From Propionivibrio sp. (GTDB taxonomy: Bacteria; Pseudomonadota; Gammaproteobacteria; Burkholderiales; Rhodocyclaceae), in the NCBI RefSeq assembly GCF_029255185.1, contig NZ_JAPUVO010000090.1, positions 1 to 60,160 on the forward strand: DNA of 60,160 nt, given 5' to 3'. Positions 46,565 to 55,914 of this stretch are shown here, piece after piece. The notes beneath the pieces were generated by a model. That model saw only the letters and a program-made list of their open reading frames with translations. It made no database searches and was not told where the DNA came from. The first letter of the stretch is position 1; each line of letters opens with the position of its first letter. Both the position numbers and the translations under genes were made by a program.

Positions 46565-48028
46565 TCAGACCTTGATCTGCGCAGCAGTAGCGAGGGTAGG
46601 ATTGATCGCCAGTTCAACAAATTTCTCGATCAGCAAGGCACGAAAATCGGCGTTGGCTGGCAAATCCAAGCCAAAAATCTTGTCCAGCGCCAGCAAGTGG
46701 TCGACGATGCTCGGGGCATCCGTGCTTAGCCTGGCGCGCGCCAGAATGTCGACGGCCAGCGGGTCATTGAACCCATCATCCGGCGTATAAGCCATCTTCA
46801 CCGCGTAGTGCATCCAGGCGGCGATTGCCGTAGCGATCATCGGCGACGACAGGCCCTTGTCCAGGCGGTCGCGCAGCGGGGCAAGCAGGCGCTGCGGAAG
46901 CTTTTGCGAACCATCCGAGGCAATCTGTGCCGTGCGGTGCTTGAGCGCAGGATTGCGGAAACGCTGCTTGAGACTCTCCACATACTCGGCAGGATTAACG
47001 CCCTTGGGCGCGTCTAACACGTTACGGATTTCCACCCACAGCGGATCGAGGATAACGGTGATCAAAGGGAGTTGCATGGCATCGGCGACGGTTTCGCGTC
47101 CAGTCAGTTGCCCGAGGTAGGCAAGCGTCGAATGCGCGCCATTCAGGCAGCGCAGCTTCATGTTTTCCCAGCGCTCGATTTCGTCCGAGAAGATTGCGCC
47201 GCCGACGGTCCAGTCCGGGCGCCCCATGGTGAATTGGTCTTCGATGACCCACTGCACGAATTGCTCGGTAACTACCGGCCAGGCATCATCCAGACCAAGA
47301 ACCTCCGCTACATGGGCACGATCGGCGTCGGTCGTGGCCGGCGTGATGCGGTCAACCATGGTGCACGGGAAACACACATTGGTTTTGATCCATAAGGCCA
47401 GATCGGCATCCACTTCACGTGCAAAGGCGAGGACTGCGGCCTTGGCCAGCTTGCCATTGTTCGGCAGGTTGTCGCAACTAAGAACCGTGAAGGGCAAGAT
47501 ACCCGCCGCCTTACGGTTCTTGAGCGCTTGCACGATCAGACCAAGAATGGTTTTTGGCGTTTCCGGCGCCGCCAGATCGGCGGCAATCGCCGGCGCTTGC
47601 AGTTGCAGCTTGCCGGTGGCCGGATCAAGGTAGTACCCCTTCTCGGTCACCGTAATGCTGACGATGCGGGTGCTGATGTCGCTCATCTTGGCGAGCAAGC
47701 TGTCGGCGTCTTCGACACCGCCGAAAACGCCGACAATTGAGCCGATGACCCGCACATTCTCGGAATCTGCACCCATCTCGGCCAGCGCATAAAGGAAATC
47801 CTGCGGGCCGAGCGCGTTCTTCATGTCCGCCGAGACTACTCCCGCACCGACGATGCCCCAGGCCAGATCACCAGAGGCCAACACCGCATCGGTAAACATC
47901 GCCTGATGAGCGCGATGGAAGGCGCCAATGCCCAGATGCACAATCGAGCCGATCACCTTGCTGCGATCAAAGGCCGGTCTAGCAACGGATGCCGGCAACT
48001 GGGAAAGACTCTTTTCACTAAGCCGCAT
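46565..48028 (-). CDS. uxuB: Fructuronate reductase / mannitol dehydrogenase family UxuB
   Basis: A 487-residue polyol dehydrogenase. The start at 48028 has GGAGGAG. IVHLGIGAFHRAHQAMFTD binds NAD, GIVGAGVVS and FTVLSCDNLPNNG are conserved, and KLRCLNGAHSTLAYLGQLTG holds the catalytic Lys/Asn/His region. It reduces D-fructuronate to D-mannonate, the step before UxuA. Related mannitol and altronate dehydrogenases cannot be fully excluded, but the uxuA neighbour decides. The uxaC, kdgK and kdgA genes are not in the window. Confidence 0.92.
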   Translation of the reverse strand: MRLSEKSLSQLPASVARPAFDRSKVIGSIVHLGIGAFHRAHQAMFTDAVLASGDLAWGIVGAGVVSADMKNALGPQDFLYALAEMGADSENVRVIGSIVGVFGGVEDADSLLAKMSDISTRIVSITVTEKGYYLDPATGKLQLQAPAIAADLAAPETPKTILGLIVQALKNRKAAGILPFTVLSCDNLPNNGKLAKAAVLAFAREVDADLALWIKTNVCFPCTMVDRITPATTDADRAHVAEVLGLDDAWPVVTEQFVQWVIEDQFTMGRPDWTVGGAIFSDEIERWENMKLRCLNGAHSTLAYLGQLTGRETVADAMQLPLITVILDPLWVEIRNVLDAPKGVNPAEYVESLKQRFRNPALKHRTAQIASDGSQKLPQRLLAPLRDRLDKGLSSPMIATAIAAWMHYAVKMAYTPDDGFNDPLAVDILARARLSTDAPSIVDHLLALDKIFGLDLPANADFRALLIEKFVELAINPTLATAAQIKV

Positions 48029-48281
48029 ACTCAGCTCCTCCTTCGGAATGGAAAGCCATCTGCGCGGAATACTCACCTCACCTCGCTGCCGCTGATCGCT
48101 GAGCGCTACCCCGAGCATTTCATTGACGACTGAAAGGGTTTGCACAGGCAGTGCATCGCGCTCAGTAGTTTAGATCTGCCTTGCCTTGATCCATGAGCAT
48201 TCCAATCTACTAGTCGAACGGGACTTCAGTATGGCATAAGAAAACCGCCGAGAGGCGGAACCCATTTCTTTTGCGCTGATG

Positions 48282-48298
48282 GTGTGTGGAATACACAC
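48282..48298. promoter_or_regulatory. Palindrome in front of the hicA remnant, possible HicB operator
   Basis: GTGTGT-GGAAT-ACACAC lies directly before the hicA remnant ATG. HicB proteins with an RHH or HTH domain repress their own promoter through inverted repeats. Here it is only inferred from position and symmetry. Confidence 0.35.
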
Positions 48299-48370
48299 AT
48301 GAACAGCAAAGACCTTTATATGGGTGTTGGTCTGGTGCAGAAAATTCTGAAACAGGCCGGGCTGAAATGA
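48299..48370 (+). pseudogene. hicA: HicA toxin remnant with internal deletion
   Basis: A 23-residue frame reading MNSKDL at its start and QKILKQAGLK at its end. Both ends match the HicA mRNA-interferase family (about 60 residues). The middle, including the GSHHQF segment with the catalytic His, is missing. HicB follows 13 bases downstream. The toxin is inactive. Confidence 0.75.
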
Positions 48371-48383
48371 AAGGATGGCAAAG

Positions 48384-48632
48384 ATGAGATACCCGATTGC
48401 AATTGAGCCTGGCGACGAGACACACGCCTTTGGTGTGGCCGTCCCCGATCTTCCCGGCTGCTTCTCGGCAGGCGACACCCTTGACGAAGCGATTGACAGC
48501 GCCACGTCCGACAAGGTGGAACGTGTCAATATAAGCCTTCCGGCACGGGTTCTGCGGCGGATTGATGCGCCGGCGAAATCGGCCGACGAGTCACGCTCCG
48601 GGTTTATTGCGAACTTGGCGCTACGGGCGTAA
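48384..48632 (+). CDS. hicB: HicB-like antitoxin with internal deletion
   Basis: An 82-residue protein. RYPIAIEPGDETHAFGVAVP and DLPGCFSAGDTLDEAIDS form the first half of a HicB partial RNase H-fold. It then jumps to KVERVNISLPARVLRRIDAP and the RHH-like C-terminal end ESRSGFIANLALRA. HicB proteins of this type are about 130 residues, so some 50 residues of the middle are missing, in frame. The DNA-binding end could still fold. Next to it lies the hicA remnant, equally deleted, so the pair has no function as a toxin-antitoxin system. Confidence 0.75.
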   Translation: MRYPIAIEPGDETHAFGVAVPDLPGCFSAGDTLDEAIDSATSDKVERVNISLPARVLRRIDAPAKSADESRSGFIANLALRA

Positions 48633-48650
48633 AAAACCGCCCGGGGGCGG
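48631..48650 (-). terminator. Terminator after the DUF1640 gene
   Basis: CCGCCC-GG-GGGCGG gives a strong stem; on the minus strand it is followed by TTTTTTA. It ends the DUF1640 gene and overlaps the stop codon region of hicB on the other strand. Confidence 0.75.
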
Positions 48651-48668
48651 CTTGTTGGCGGTGAATGT

Positions 48669-48911
48669 TTAGAAAAACTGCTTGGCGAAATTGGCAATGG
48701 CGATGGCGATTAGGATTCCCATCATCCAAGACAGTTTGTCGACCTTCGCATCGAGCACGGTGATATCAGCTTTGGTGGCGAGTGTCGAATCAAGCGCCTC
48801 CGAGAACGCGTCTTTCTGCGCCTCGGCAATGGCAGCCGCTTGTTCGCGGGTGAGCCCGGCCTTTTCCAGCCGTTCGGCAAACTTTAGCGTATCAAAGGTA
48901 ACTGTACTCAT
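48669..48911 (-). CDS. DUF1640-like coiled-coil membrane protein
   Basis: An 80-residue protein. TFDTLKFAERLEKAGLTREQ and AEAQKDAFSEALDSTLATKA are followed by a coiled coil (ADITVLDAKVDKL) and a C-terminal membrane helix (WMMGILIAIAIANFAKQFF). This is the layout of DUF1640, a family related to the mitochondrial CCDC90 group. The function in bacteria is unknown. Single gene with its own terminator. Confidence 0.82.
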   Translation of the reverse strand: MSTVTFDTLKFAERLEKAGLTREQAAAIAEAQKDAFSEALDSTLATKADITVLDAKVDKLSWMMGILIAIAIANFAKQFF

Positions 48912-49006
48912 GTGAAAATCTCAACGAACTGCCATGTCGCTCATTTTATACTTCAATTGCGATGTCGGCACCGATGAACTGTTGAAATCCAGCAATGACA
49001 GCAAAC

Positions 49007-50305
49007 TCATCCCCGTTCGAACAGAGCAATCGACTCCACGTGCGAGGTATTGGGGAACATGTTGACCACCCCGGCGCCGCGCAAACGATAGCCTTTCTGG
49101 GTCACCAGAATCGCCGCATCACGCGCCAGTGTGGCCGGGTTGCACGAAACATATACGATGCGCAACGGCCCGTCCGGGCCGATAGCCTTCACCAGTGCGA
49201 CAGCGCCTTCGCGCGGCGGGTCGATCAACATTCTGTCGAAATGGCCCAGTGCTGCCAGGGTTTCGTTCGTCGTTTCGAACAGATTGGCGACGCTGTAGTG
49301 CACGCGGCCGTGCAGGCCGTTGACCATGGCGTTCTCGGCCGCCCGCCGCAGTAACGCGGCACTCCCCTCAATGCCGACCACCTGTGCACCGGAGCGCGCA
49401 ATCGGCAAGGTGAAATTGCCCAGCCCGCAAAACATGTCGGCAATCCGCTCGCCTGGCTGGGGATCGAGAAGCGCCAGCGCGCGACGAACCAGAACGCGGT
49501 TGATAGCAAAATTGACCTGCGTGAACTCGGTGGGCGAAAAAAAGTGCTCAATGTCAAAATCCGGCAAACGGTAGGAAAGCTGCGGCCCGTCCTTCGGGTA
49601 AAAACGGTAGGCCGTGGCCGGCCCATGGGGTTGCAGGTAGAACACGACCTTGTGCTGGTCGGCAAAAACACGGAGCAACTTCTCGTCGGTGGCAGTGAGT
49701 GGCTGCAGGATGCGCAGCACCAGTGCCGTCTGGGTCTCGCCAATGGCAAGCTCGATCTGCGGTAGGGCGCTGTTGATCGACAGGGCAAAAACCAGTTCGC
49801 GCAGGGGCAGCAGCAGCGCCGAAACATGTGGCGGCAAAATCTCGCACTGGCGCATATCGGCGACGAAGCTGCTTTTGCGCTCATGAAAGCCAATCAGCAC
49901 CCCGCCCTGCTTCGACACACAATGGACAGACAGTCGAGCCCGCTGGCGATACGCCCAGGCGGCGCCGTAAATCGGCGCATAAAGCTGCTCGGCCTTGATT
50001 CGACCCAGATGCCAGAGGTTGGACTCGAGTATGCGCTGCTTGGCGGCGACCTGCGCGTCAGGCTCCAGATGCTGCATGCTGCACCCGCCGCAAACGCCAA
50101 AATGCGGGCACCTGGGCAGCACCCGATGCGGCGAGGCCCTCAGGATGCGTACCGTGCGCGCCACCTCGTAGCTCGGCTTCTTGCGCCAGGAAACATGCTC
50201 GACCAGCTCGCCGGGCAGGGCACCCTCGACAAAAATCGTCTTGCCCTCGAACCGCGTAATGCCGCGCGCATCGTGATCGAGCGATTCAATGATTCCGGTC
50301 GGCAT
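49007..50305 (-). CDS. rlmD: 23S rRNA (uracil-1939-C5)-methyltransferase RlmD
   Basis: A 432-residue enzyme. An N-terminal TRAM domain ([20 protein letters not shown]) is followed by Cys ligands of a [4Fe-4S] cluster ([16 protein letters not shown]). The methyltransferase domain has [20 protein letters not shown] for [12 protein letters not shown], and [12 protein letters not shown] with the catalytic Cys. The end [10 protein letters not shown] is typical. It makes m5U1939 in 23S rRNA. The length fits RlmD rather than TrmA, which lacks TRAM and the cluster. Confidence 0.92.
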   Translation of the reverse strand: MPTGIIESLDHDARGITRFEGKTIFVEGALPGELVEHVSWRKKPSYEVARTVRILRASPHRVLPRCPHFGVCGGCSMQHLEPDAQVAAKQRILESNLWHLGRIKAEQLYAPIYGAAWAYRQRARLSVHCVSKQGGVLIGFHERKSSFVADMRQCEILPPHVSALLLPLRELVFALSINSALPQIELAIGETQTALVLRILQPLTATDEKLLRVFADQHKVVFYLQPHGPATAYRFYPKDGPQLSYRLPDFDIEHFFSPTEFTQVNFAINRVLVRRALALLDPQPGERIADMFCGLGNFTLPIARSGAQVVGIEGSAALLRRAAENAMVNGLHGRVHYSVANLFETTNETLAALGHFDRMLIDPPREGAVALVKAIGPDGPLRIVYVSCNPATLARDAAILVTQKGYRLRGAGVVNMFPNTSHVESIALFERG

Positions 50306-50334
50306 GCCACGTCCCCAGGAAAAAGCGGGCCATT

Positions 50335-51075
50335 TTAGCGGTCTATGGCCGTTCGGCGAAATTGAAAAATACTATCAGCCGGACCATAACGACCGATCAG
50401 CATTTGCCGTTTGCCAGAAAAACCAGGGCGCCTGGTGACGTCAAACTGTGCCGAACGCAAGGACTGGCGCACCGTCCCGGCGACCGACCAGGTGGCAAGC
50501 GTGGCCCCGCTCACGGCCAGACGCGCCAGTGATTGGCACAGCGCGGGCGACCACAGCTCCGGATTTTTCGCCGGCGAAAAGCCGTCCAGATAAAAGGCGT
50601 CGACCGCCGTAGCAAGCCGGGGCAAAGTCTCGGTCGCGTCACCAAAATAGACGGTAAGCACCACCTGGCCACCTTCGAACTCAAGCCGATGCTCCCCCAC
50701 TTCCAGCGGCGGCCAGTGCCGACGGAGCGCTTCAGCGAGCGGCGCGAACTCCGGCCAGGAAGCCTGTGCCTGTGCCAGATCGGCGGCATGAAACGGGTGT
50801 TTTTCCAGCGAGATGAAATGCAGCGTCTGACAACGCTGCGGGTCGCTTTGCCAGGCCAGCCAGGTGGCGAGAAAGTTCAGCCCGAGGCCAAAACCGGTCT
50901 CCAGAATAACGAAGCGCGCCCTGCCCCGCCAACGCCCCGGAAGCCCGTTCCCAGCCAGAAAGACATGCCGCGCCTGAGCGTGCCCCCCGGCCACCGAGTG
51001 ATAGACATCGCCGTAGACTTGCGAAACGGGCGTGCCGTCAGCACCAAAGGTCAGGCGTGCGGGTTCAAGTGGCAT
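50335..51075 (-). CDS. MnmD-type tRNA methyltransferase (MnmC N-terminal domain only)
   Basis: A 246-residue SAM-dependent methyltransferase equal to the first domain of Mnm[58 protein letters not shown] and [17 protein letters not shown]. The domain makes mnm5s2U34 from nm5s2U34 in tRNA. In most proteobacteria it is fused to an FAD oxidase domain (total over 600 residues), which is absent here: after [14 protein letters not shown] a short tail ends at 50335 and rlmD follows. Either a natural stand-alone MnmD or a truncated MnmC. Confidence 0.85.
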   Translation of the reverse strand: MPLEPARLTFGADGTPVSQVYGDVYHSVAGGHAQARHVFLAGNGLPGRWRGRARFVILETGFGLGLNFLATWLAWQSDPQRCQTLHFISLEKHPFHAADLAQAQASWPEFAPLAEALRRHWPPLEVGEHRLEFEGGQVVLTVYFGDATETLPRLATAVDAFYLDGFSPAKNPELWSPALCQSLARLAVSGATLATWSVAGTVRQSLRSAQFDVTRRPGFSGKRQMLIGRYGPADSIFQFRRTAIDR

Positions 51076-51229
51076 CGATACTCGTGGCGGTGCTTCTCGG
51101 CCAGTGGCTGGTCATTCGCCAGAGCTGTCGTGAGCTTGCTCTTCCGCGCTGCTGATAACTGATAACTGTAGTGCGATGCTTGTACCCGGCGGCGGCGAGA
51201 CCCGCATACTCCCTTTGCTGTCCGCTCCA

Positions 51230-51886
51230 TCACTGTGAAAGTTCGATAACGACCGACTTGCCTGAGCGCCCACCAGCGGCACGCAACAAGGACTCGATGT
51301 CGGTGTTGTCGCTCTTCAAGGCCCAGTCAATCGCCGTATCCCCATTCTCGTTGGTAATCGCCGGATCGGCCCTGTTTTTCAAAAGCAGTTGGACGACTGC
51401 GATGTGTCCGAAGCGCGCCGCAAAAAATAGGGCCGTTGAACCGTTCTCGGTCTTCGCATCAATCTCGGCGCCGTGCTTGAGCAGGTAATCGACAATCTCG
51501 AGATGGCCATTGTAGGCGGCATAGGAGAGCGGCGGCCAGCCATAGAAATTGACCTCGGCTCCAGCTTCAACGAGACGCTTCACATACGCGAGTTTGCCTG
51601 TGTACGCCGCAATGCTGAGCGCCGTTTCGCCATTCCGGTTACGTATGTTGAGGCGCGCACGGCGTTGCAGCAAGTAATCAGCGAGTTCCGGAATGTCGCG
51701 CCGCATGGCCTGAACAAGCAGCGTGTTGCCTGCTCGATCAACCGTATTGACGTCCATTCCACGCTTGATCAGGTCAATGGCGGCAACAGAGTCGCTACGA
51801 ATCAACGCTTCTTCCATTTCTTCATACGCACCCGCAGAGGCCAGCGCCGGGATCAGGAGGATTAGTAGAAAAGCAATTATTTTCAT
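51230..51886 (-). CDS. Exported ankyrin-repeat protein
   Basis: A 218-residue protein with a signal peptide (IIAFLLILLIPALASAGAYE). About five ankyrin repeats follow, for example AGNTLLVQAMRRDIPELADY, NGETALSIAAYTGKLAYVKR and NGSTALFFAARFGHIAVVQL. It overlaps the end of tatD by four bases (ATGA). In relatives the same neighbour is found after tatD, which suggests conserved location. Probably periplasmic binding; partner unknown. Confidence 0.9.
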   Translation of the reverse strand: MKIIAFLLILLIPALASAGAYEEMEEALIRSDSVAAIDLIKRGMDVNTVDRAGNTLLVQAMRRDIPELADYLLQRRARLNIRNRNGETALSIAAYTGKLAYVKRLVEAGAEVNFYGWPPLSYAAYNGHLEIVDYLLKHGAEIDAKTENGSTALFFAARFGHIAVVQLLLKNRADPAITNENGDTAIDWALKSDNTDIESLLRAAGGRSGKSVVIELSQ

Positions 51887-52665
51887 TGGCTTGTTTTCGT
51901 TCTGGCTTGAGGAAAAAGGCGGAAAAAATTGTTCGTTGTGGTCGCCGCGAGCTCTTCGATAGAAATGCCCCGCAAGCGGGCAATTTCTTCAGCAACGTGC
52001 TTGACGTAGCCAGGCTGATTGATTTTTCCCCGATACGGGACAGGGGACAGATAAGGCGAATCAGTCTCAATGAGCAGGCGATCGAGCGGAACTTGACGCG
52101 CGACATCCTTGACGGTCAGCGCATTCTTGAAGGTGACGATGCCGGAAAGCGAGATATGAAAACCTAGGTCCAGCGCCTTTTCGGCCACCTCCCAGGTCTC
52201 GGTGAAACAATGCAGGATGCCACCAACTTTTTCTGCACCCTCCTCTGACAGCAAGCGCAGCGTATCGGCGGTCGCCTCCCGGTTATGAATGACCAGCGGT
52301 TTTCCCGATTCAAGGGCGGCGCGGATATGGGTGCGAAAGCGTTCGCGCTGCCATTCCGGCGCATCTTTGTGCCAGTAATAGTCAAGACCGGTTTCGCCGA
52401 TGGCGATGACTTTCGGATGGCGAGCCAGGGCGACCAGTTCAGCGACCGTTGGTTCGCGCACATCGGTCGCCTCGGGATGGACACCAACCGACGCCAGGAT
52501 CTTGGGGTGCGCTTCGGCAAGCGCCAAAATGCGTGGCAAATCCTCCAGATTGACGCCGATGCAGACAGCACATCCGACATCGTTGCGGTGCATCAGATCA
52601 AGCAGTTGCGGGAGATTTTCAGAAAGATCCGGGAAGTCGATGTGGCAGTGTGAATCAACAAGCAT
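51883..52665 (-). CDS. tatD: TatD-family metal-dependent hydrolase
   Basis: A 260-residue TIM-barrel deoxyribonuclease. LVDSHCHIDFP, AIGETGLDYYW, LVIHNREATADT, GILHCFTETWEVA and LLIETDSPYLSPVPYRGK give all metal ligands. YcfH/TatD-type DNase. It is in the mltG-tmk-holB-pilZ-tatD string, which is common to beta- and gammaproteobacteria. Confidence 0.93.
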   Translation of the reverse strand: MLVDSHCHIDFPDLSENLPQLLDLMHRNDVGCAVCIGVNLEDLPRILALAEAHPKILASVGVHPEATDVREPTVAELVALARHPKVIAIGETGLDYYWHKDAPEWQRERFRTHIRAALESGKPLVIHNREATADTLRLLSEEGAEKVGGILHCFTETWEVAEKALDLGFHISLSGIVTFKNALTVKDVARQVPLDRLLIETDSPYLSPVPYRGKINQPGYVKHVAEEIARLRGISIEELAATTTNNFFRLFPQARTKTSQ

Positions 52666-52675
52666 CAGATTTCGA

Positions 52676-53053
52676 TCACATGGTATGGGTCGGGCGGGTG
52701 GATTGCATTACGCCACCAAGGAGACTTTCGATCTTGCGCCGCGCCTCAATCCCGCTTTCGTCACTCTTGAAGTGCACGCCAATCCCCTGCGCCTTGCTGT
52801 TCTGGGCGCCGGCCGGTGTTATCCAGACCACGGTTCCGGCGATCGGCAGCTTGGCCGGGTCATCCATCAGCGACAGCAGCATGAATACTTCGTCGCCAAG
52901 ATTGTAGGCACGCGTCGTCGGAATGAAGATACCGCCATTGCGCAAGAGAGGCATGAAGGCAGCGTACAACGCAGATTTCGAGTTGATGTTCAGCGACAAC
53001 ACACTCGGTCGTGACGCGGAGGCAGCGGCAGATTTGGAGACTGCTTCAGTCAT
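52676..53053 (-). CDS. pilZ: Type IV pilus PilZ protein
   Basis: A 125-residue PilZ-domain protein. LSLNINSKSALYAAFMPLLR, NGGIFIPTTRAYNLGDEVFM and AGTVVWITPAGAQNSKAQGI match the pilus-assembly PilZ found after holB. The RxxxR and DxSxxG motifs that bind c-di-GMP are absent, as in that subgroup. It probably works with PilB and an EAL partner in pilus extension. Eight bases after holB. Confidence 0.92.
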   Translation of the reverse strand: MTEAVSKSAAASASRPSVLSLNINSKSALYAAFMPLLRNGGIFIPTTRAYNLGDEVFMLLSLMDDPAKLPIAGTVVWITPAGAQNSKAQGIGVHFKSDESGIEARRKIESLLGGVMQSTRPTHTM

Positions 53054-53060
53054 ATACGCC

Positions 53061-54101
53061 TCAGGAAGTGCGGAACAAGGCCGCGTAACTCAGGAAAAAC
53101 TCCTCGAGGAAAAGGCGGCTGTTCAAGGGTTGTTCGCATTGCAGCTTGTATTGTATCGTTTTCCGGCTGAACGCCAACAAATTGGCGATATTGCTTGTGC
53201 TTGCCAGACGCTGTAGTGCTTGAGCATGCGCAAGAAAATAGCGCAGAGCCAGCCCCTCGCTGACTAGCGTCAGGTCGAAAAGCCACTTTTGCGACCACTC
53301 GATCATTCGCTTCAAGGGCGCCGGACGTTTCTCAGCTTTGATCACCCGATCGAGTGCCGCAGCGGCGGCCAGCGGGTCAAGCTTGCCTCCGCGCGACATC
53401 TGCGCAATCAAAGCATCGAGCAGTTCCCCCTCCCCGCTGCCGCCCAGCTCTACGGCCATCAGCGGCGAACCGCCAGCGAGCGCCAGCCAGTGCCCGGCAT
53501 CACCGACCCCGGCCTGCACCAACCATTCTTCGGATCGACTTCGTGCCGGCTGCGCAACAAGAAGCGACTGACAACGACTGCGAATCGTCGGTAGCAAGCG
53601 TGATTGCTCACTAGAAACCAATATAAACAATGTACTTGCAATTGGTTCTTCTAGTGATTTAAGAAGAGAATTCGCCGTCGAACGATTCATCGCTTCGGCT
53701 GGATTGATCAGGATAACCCGGGCGCCGTGACGGTGCGTACCAATGTGCAGGAAGTCGTCCAGCGCACGAACCTGGGCGATGGTAATCTGTTGACTGGCTT
53801 TTTTCTTGCCACCTGCTTCGACCGTCTCGCCAGCTTCGCCCTCCCCCTCGGCCAGCGCATCGGGTTGCAGCAGGCGAAAATCCGGATGATTGCCTTGGGC
53901 CAGCCAACCACAGGCAGGGCACACGCCACAGGCTTCGGAAGACGCCGTCGGCGACTCGCAGAGCAGCGATTCGGCAAAACACCGCGCCAAGTCAAACTTA
54001 CCTATCCCGCGCTGACCCGAAATCAGGAGGGCGTGCGGCAACTGGGCACGCCGTGCGCCCAATTGCGCCCAGGCTTCACTGTGAAGTTCTATTATCTTCA
54101 T
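53061..54101 (-). CDS. holB: DNA polymerase III delta' subunit HolB
   Basis: A 346-residue clamp-loader subunit. [20 protein letters not shown] is a modified P-loop, [19 protein letters not shown] holds the zinc Cys set, and [23 protein letters not shown] and the SRCQ region are conserved. An Asp/Glu-rich insert ([18 protein letters not shown]) lies after the zinc site. The start overlaps the tmk stop (ATGA). Confidence 0.93.
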   Translation of the reverse strand: MKIIELHSEAWAQLGARRAQLPHALLISGQRGIGKFDLARCFAESLLCESPTASSEACGVCPACGWLAQGNHPDFRLLQPDALAEGEGEAGETVEAGGKKKASQQITIAQVRALDDFLHIGTHRHGARVILINPAEAMNRSTANSLLKSLEEPIASTLFILVSSEQSRLLPTIRSRCQSLLVAQPARSRSEEWLVQAGVGDAGHWLALAGGSPLMAVELGGSGEGELLDALIAQMSRGGKLDPLAAAAALDRVIKAEKRPAPLKRMIEWSQKWLFDLTLVSEGLALRYFLAHAQALQRLASTSNIANLLAFSRKTIQYKLQCEQPLNSRLFLEEFFLSYAALFRTS

Positions 54102-54745
54102 AAACAGTTGGTTATCACAGTTAATTCAATCTTATTCTTTATGTTTTCCAGCGTCTGATCGGCATTGATCACGATTATTCGCTGTGGCGCCTGTTCCGCA
54201 CGCTCAAGATAGGCCTGGCGTACCCGCACATGAAAATCGGCATGTTCCTGTTCAAAACGATCGAGTGTTCGACCTTGGGCCGCAATGCGCTCGCCAGCGA
54301 TTGCCGGGGGCAGGTCAAAAAGAAAGGTCAGATCCGGTTGCAGATGTCCATGCACCCACTGCTCAAGTTCGGCGAACTTTATTTTGTCCAGGCCGCGTCC
54401 GCCGCCTTGATAGGCGTAGGTCGCATCGCTAAAGCGGTCACAGACCACCCAGTCCCCCCGCGCCAGCGCCGGCTCGATCACTTGCGCCAGATGCTCACGG
54501 CGCGCGGCAAACATCAGCAAGGCCTCGGTCTCCAAATGCATGATTTCGTGCAGCAACAGTTCGCGAAGTTTTTCACCCAGTGGCGTGCCTCCCGGTTCAC
54601 GGGTTGAAATAACCGTCAAACCACGACTAGCAAGAAGTGCAGCAACGCCAACAATATGACTGCTTTTGCCGGCGCCATCGATGCCCTCAAAGGTTATGAA
54701 TTTTCCTCGTTTAGTATTCGAGGCATTATTCTTTTCCACACTCAC
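54098..54745 (-). CDS. tmk: Thymidylate kinase
   Basis: A 215-residue kinase. [20 protein letters not shown] is the P-loop, [19 protein letters not shown] is the nucleotide site, [20 protein letters not shown] the DR-x motif, and [16 protein letters not shown] is conserved. It phosphorylates dTMP to dTDP. The start is GTG at 54745 within the mltG stop (GTGA). Confidence 0.94.
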   Translation of the reverse strand: MSVEKNNASNTKRGKFITFEGIDGAGKSSHIVGVAALLASRGLTVISTREPGGTPLGEKLRELLLHEIMHLETEALLMFAARREHLAQVIEPALARGDWVVCDRFSDATYAYQGGGRGLDKIKFAELEQWVHGHLQPDLTFLFDLPPAIAGERIAAQGRTLDRFEQEHADFHVRVRQAYLERAEQAPQRIIVINADQTLENIKNKIELTVITNCL

Positions 54746-55740
54746 TTCCCGATCCTCTGATAACGGTTGACTGCCTGATTGTGTTCTTCCAGCGTATGCG
54801 AAAACTGGCTGCTACCGTCGCCTCGCGCCACAAAATAAATCGCCTGACTGGCCGCCGGGTGCAGCGCTGCCTGCAAGGACGCCAGACCGGGCATGGCAAT
54901 CGGGGTGGGCGGCAGGCCAGTGCGAGTATAGGTATTGTAGGGCGTGTCGGTAAGCAGATCACGTTTGCGCAGGTTGCCGTCGAATTTCTCGCCGACACCG
55001 TAAATGACGGCCGGATCAGTCTGTAAGAGCATGCCCTGACGCAGACGGTTGACAAAGACAGCAGCCACCAGCGGCCGATCCTGATCCCGTCCGGTTTCCT
55101 TTTCAACGATCGACGCCATGGTCAGGGCTTGATAGGCGTTCGCATAGGGCAGACCGGCGGCCCTTGCTTCCCACTCACGGGACAGATGGCGCTGCATGCT
55201 TCGATAGGCACGCTGCAACACATCAAGGTCCCTGCCTTGTTTGGCGAATAGGTAGGTATCGGGAAAGAACATCCCTTCTGCAACACCGTTCGGGGCGCCG
55301 ATCAGGCGCATGATTTCTGAAGCCGGCAGTCCTTTGCTGTCGTGTCGAATGTCGGGGTGCGCGTCAAGTCGCTCACGCATCTGACGAAAGGTCCAGCCCT
55401 CAATAAAAGCAATCTCGGTCTGAGTCACGTCACCGCGCGTCAGCTTGTTCAGCAGATCGAACAGAGTGATGCCCCGAGTGATCTCGTAACTTCCGGCCTT
55501 GATTGACGTTTCGACTCGCAGCACTTTGCCAAGAACGGTGAGCAGCCAGGGATCAAATACCACACCGGCGCTGGCGATTTCTTTGGCGGCGGCGCGCAGG
55601 CCCTTGCCTGGCGTGATTTGAAAATCGACCTGTTCGCTCTTTAAGGTCAGTGGCGAAGAAGCCAGCCAGTAGAAACCGCCAGCCACGGCCAGTACAAGAC
55701 ACAGAGCAACAAGGATCAGATTTTTAAAAAGTTTAAGCAT
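54742..55740 (-). CDS. mltG: Endolytic murein transglycosylase MltG
   Basis: A 332-residue inner-membrane protein. The start at 55740 gives [20 protein letters not shown], the anchor. A LysM-like part follows ([20 protein letters not shown]). The YceG catalytic domain has [20 protein letters not shown] with the Glu, [20 protein letters not shown] and [18 protein letters not shown]. It cuts nascent glycan strands and sets their length. It is divergent from ygfZ and leads the tmk-holB-pilZ-tatD string. Confidence 0.93.
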   Translation of the reverse strand: MLKLFKNLILVALCLVLAVAGGFYWLASSPLTLKSEQVDFQITPGKGLRAAAKEIASAGVVFDPWLLTVLGKVLRVETSIKAGSYEITRGITLFDLLNKLTRGDVTQTEIAFIEGWTFRQMRERLDAHPDIRHDSKGLPASEIMRLIGAPNGVAEGMFFPDTYLFAKQGRDLDVLQRAYRSMQRHLSREWEARAAGLPYANAYQALTMASIVEKETGRDQDRPLVAAVFVNRLRQGMLLQTDPAVIYGVGEKFDGNLRKRDLLTDTPYNTYTRTGLPPTPIAMPGLASLQAALHPAASQAIYFVARGDGSSQFSHTLEEHNQAVNRYQRIGK

Positions 55741-55914
55741 CGATCCTGCACGGCTGGAGTGCCGCAAGTCTGTAATTGGGGGGAGGAATGGAGCCGAACG
55801 CAGTGGCTATATAATAGCCGAAACCCGCATCAATGAACCGATGCACCACCGCCGTGTCGAATTCGCTCGTTCACAGCGTCTAAAGCCCAACTTGAAAGAA
55901 ACTGACGGAAAACA

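Noticed and set aside
48033-48145. Possible regulator remnant in front of uxuB (frame ending LPLIAERYPEHFIDD on the plus strand)
   Set aside because: It looks a little like a GntR-type C-terminus but is too short to support.
48243-48258. Hairpin CCGCC-GAGA-GGCGG with a short T run on the minus strand
   Set aside because: No minus-strand gene ends there; the stem is short and the T tract is interrupted.
53593-53660. Possible regulatory gap inside holB due to low GC
   Set aside because: The reading frame is continuous and conserved through this stretch.
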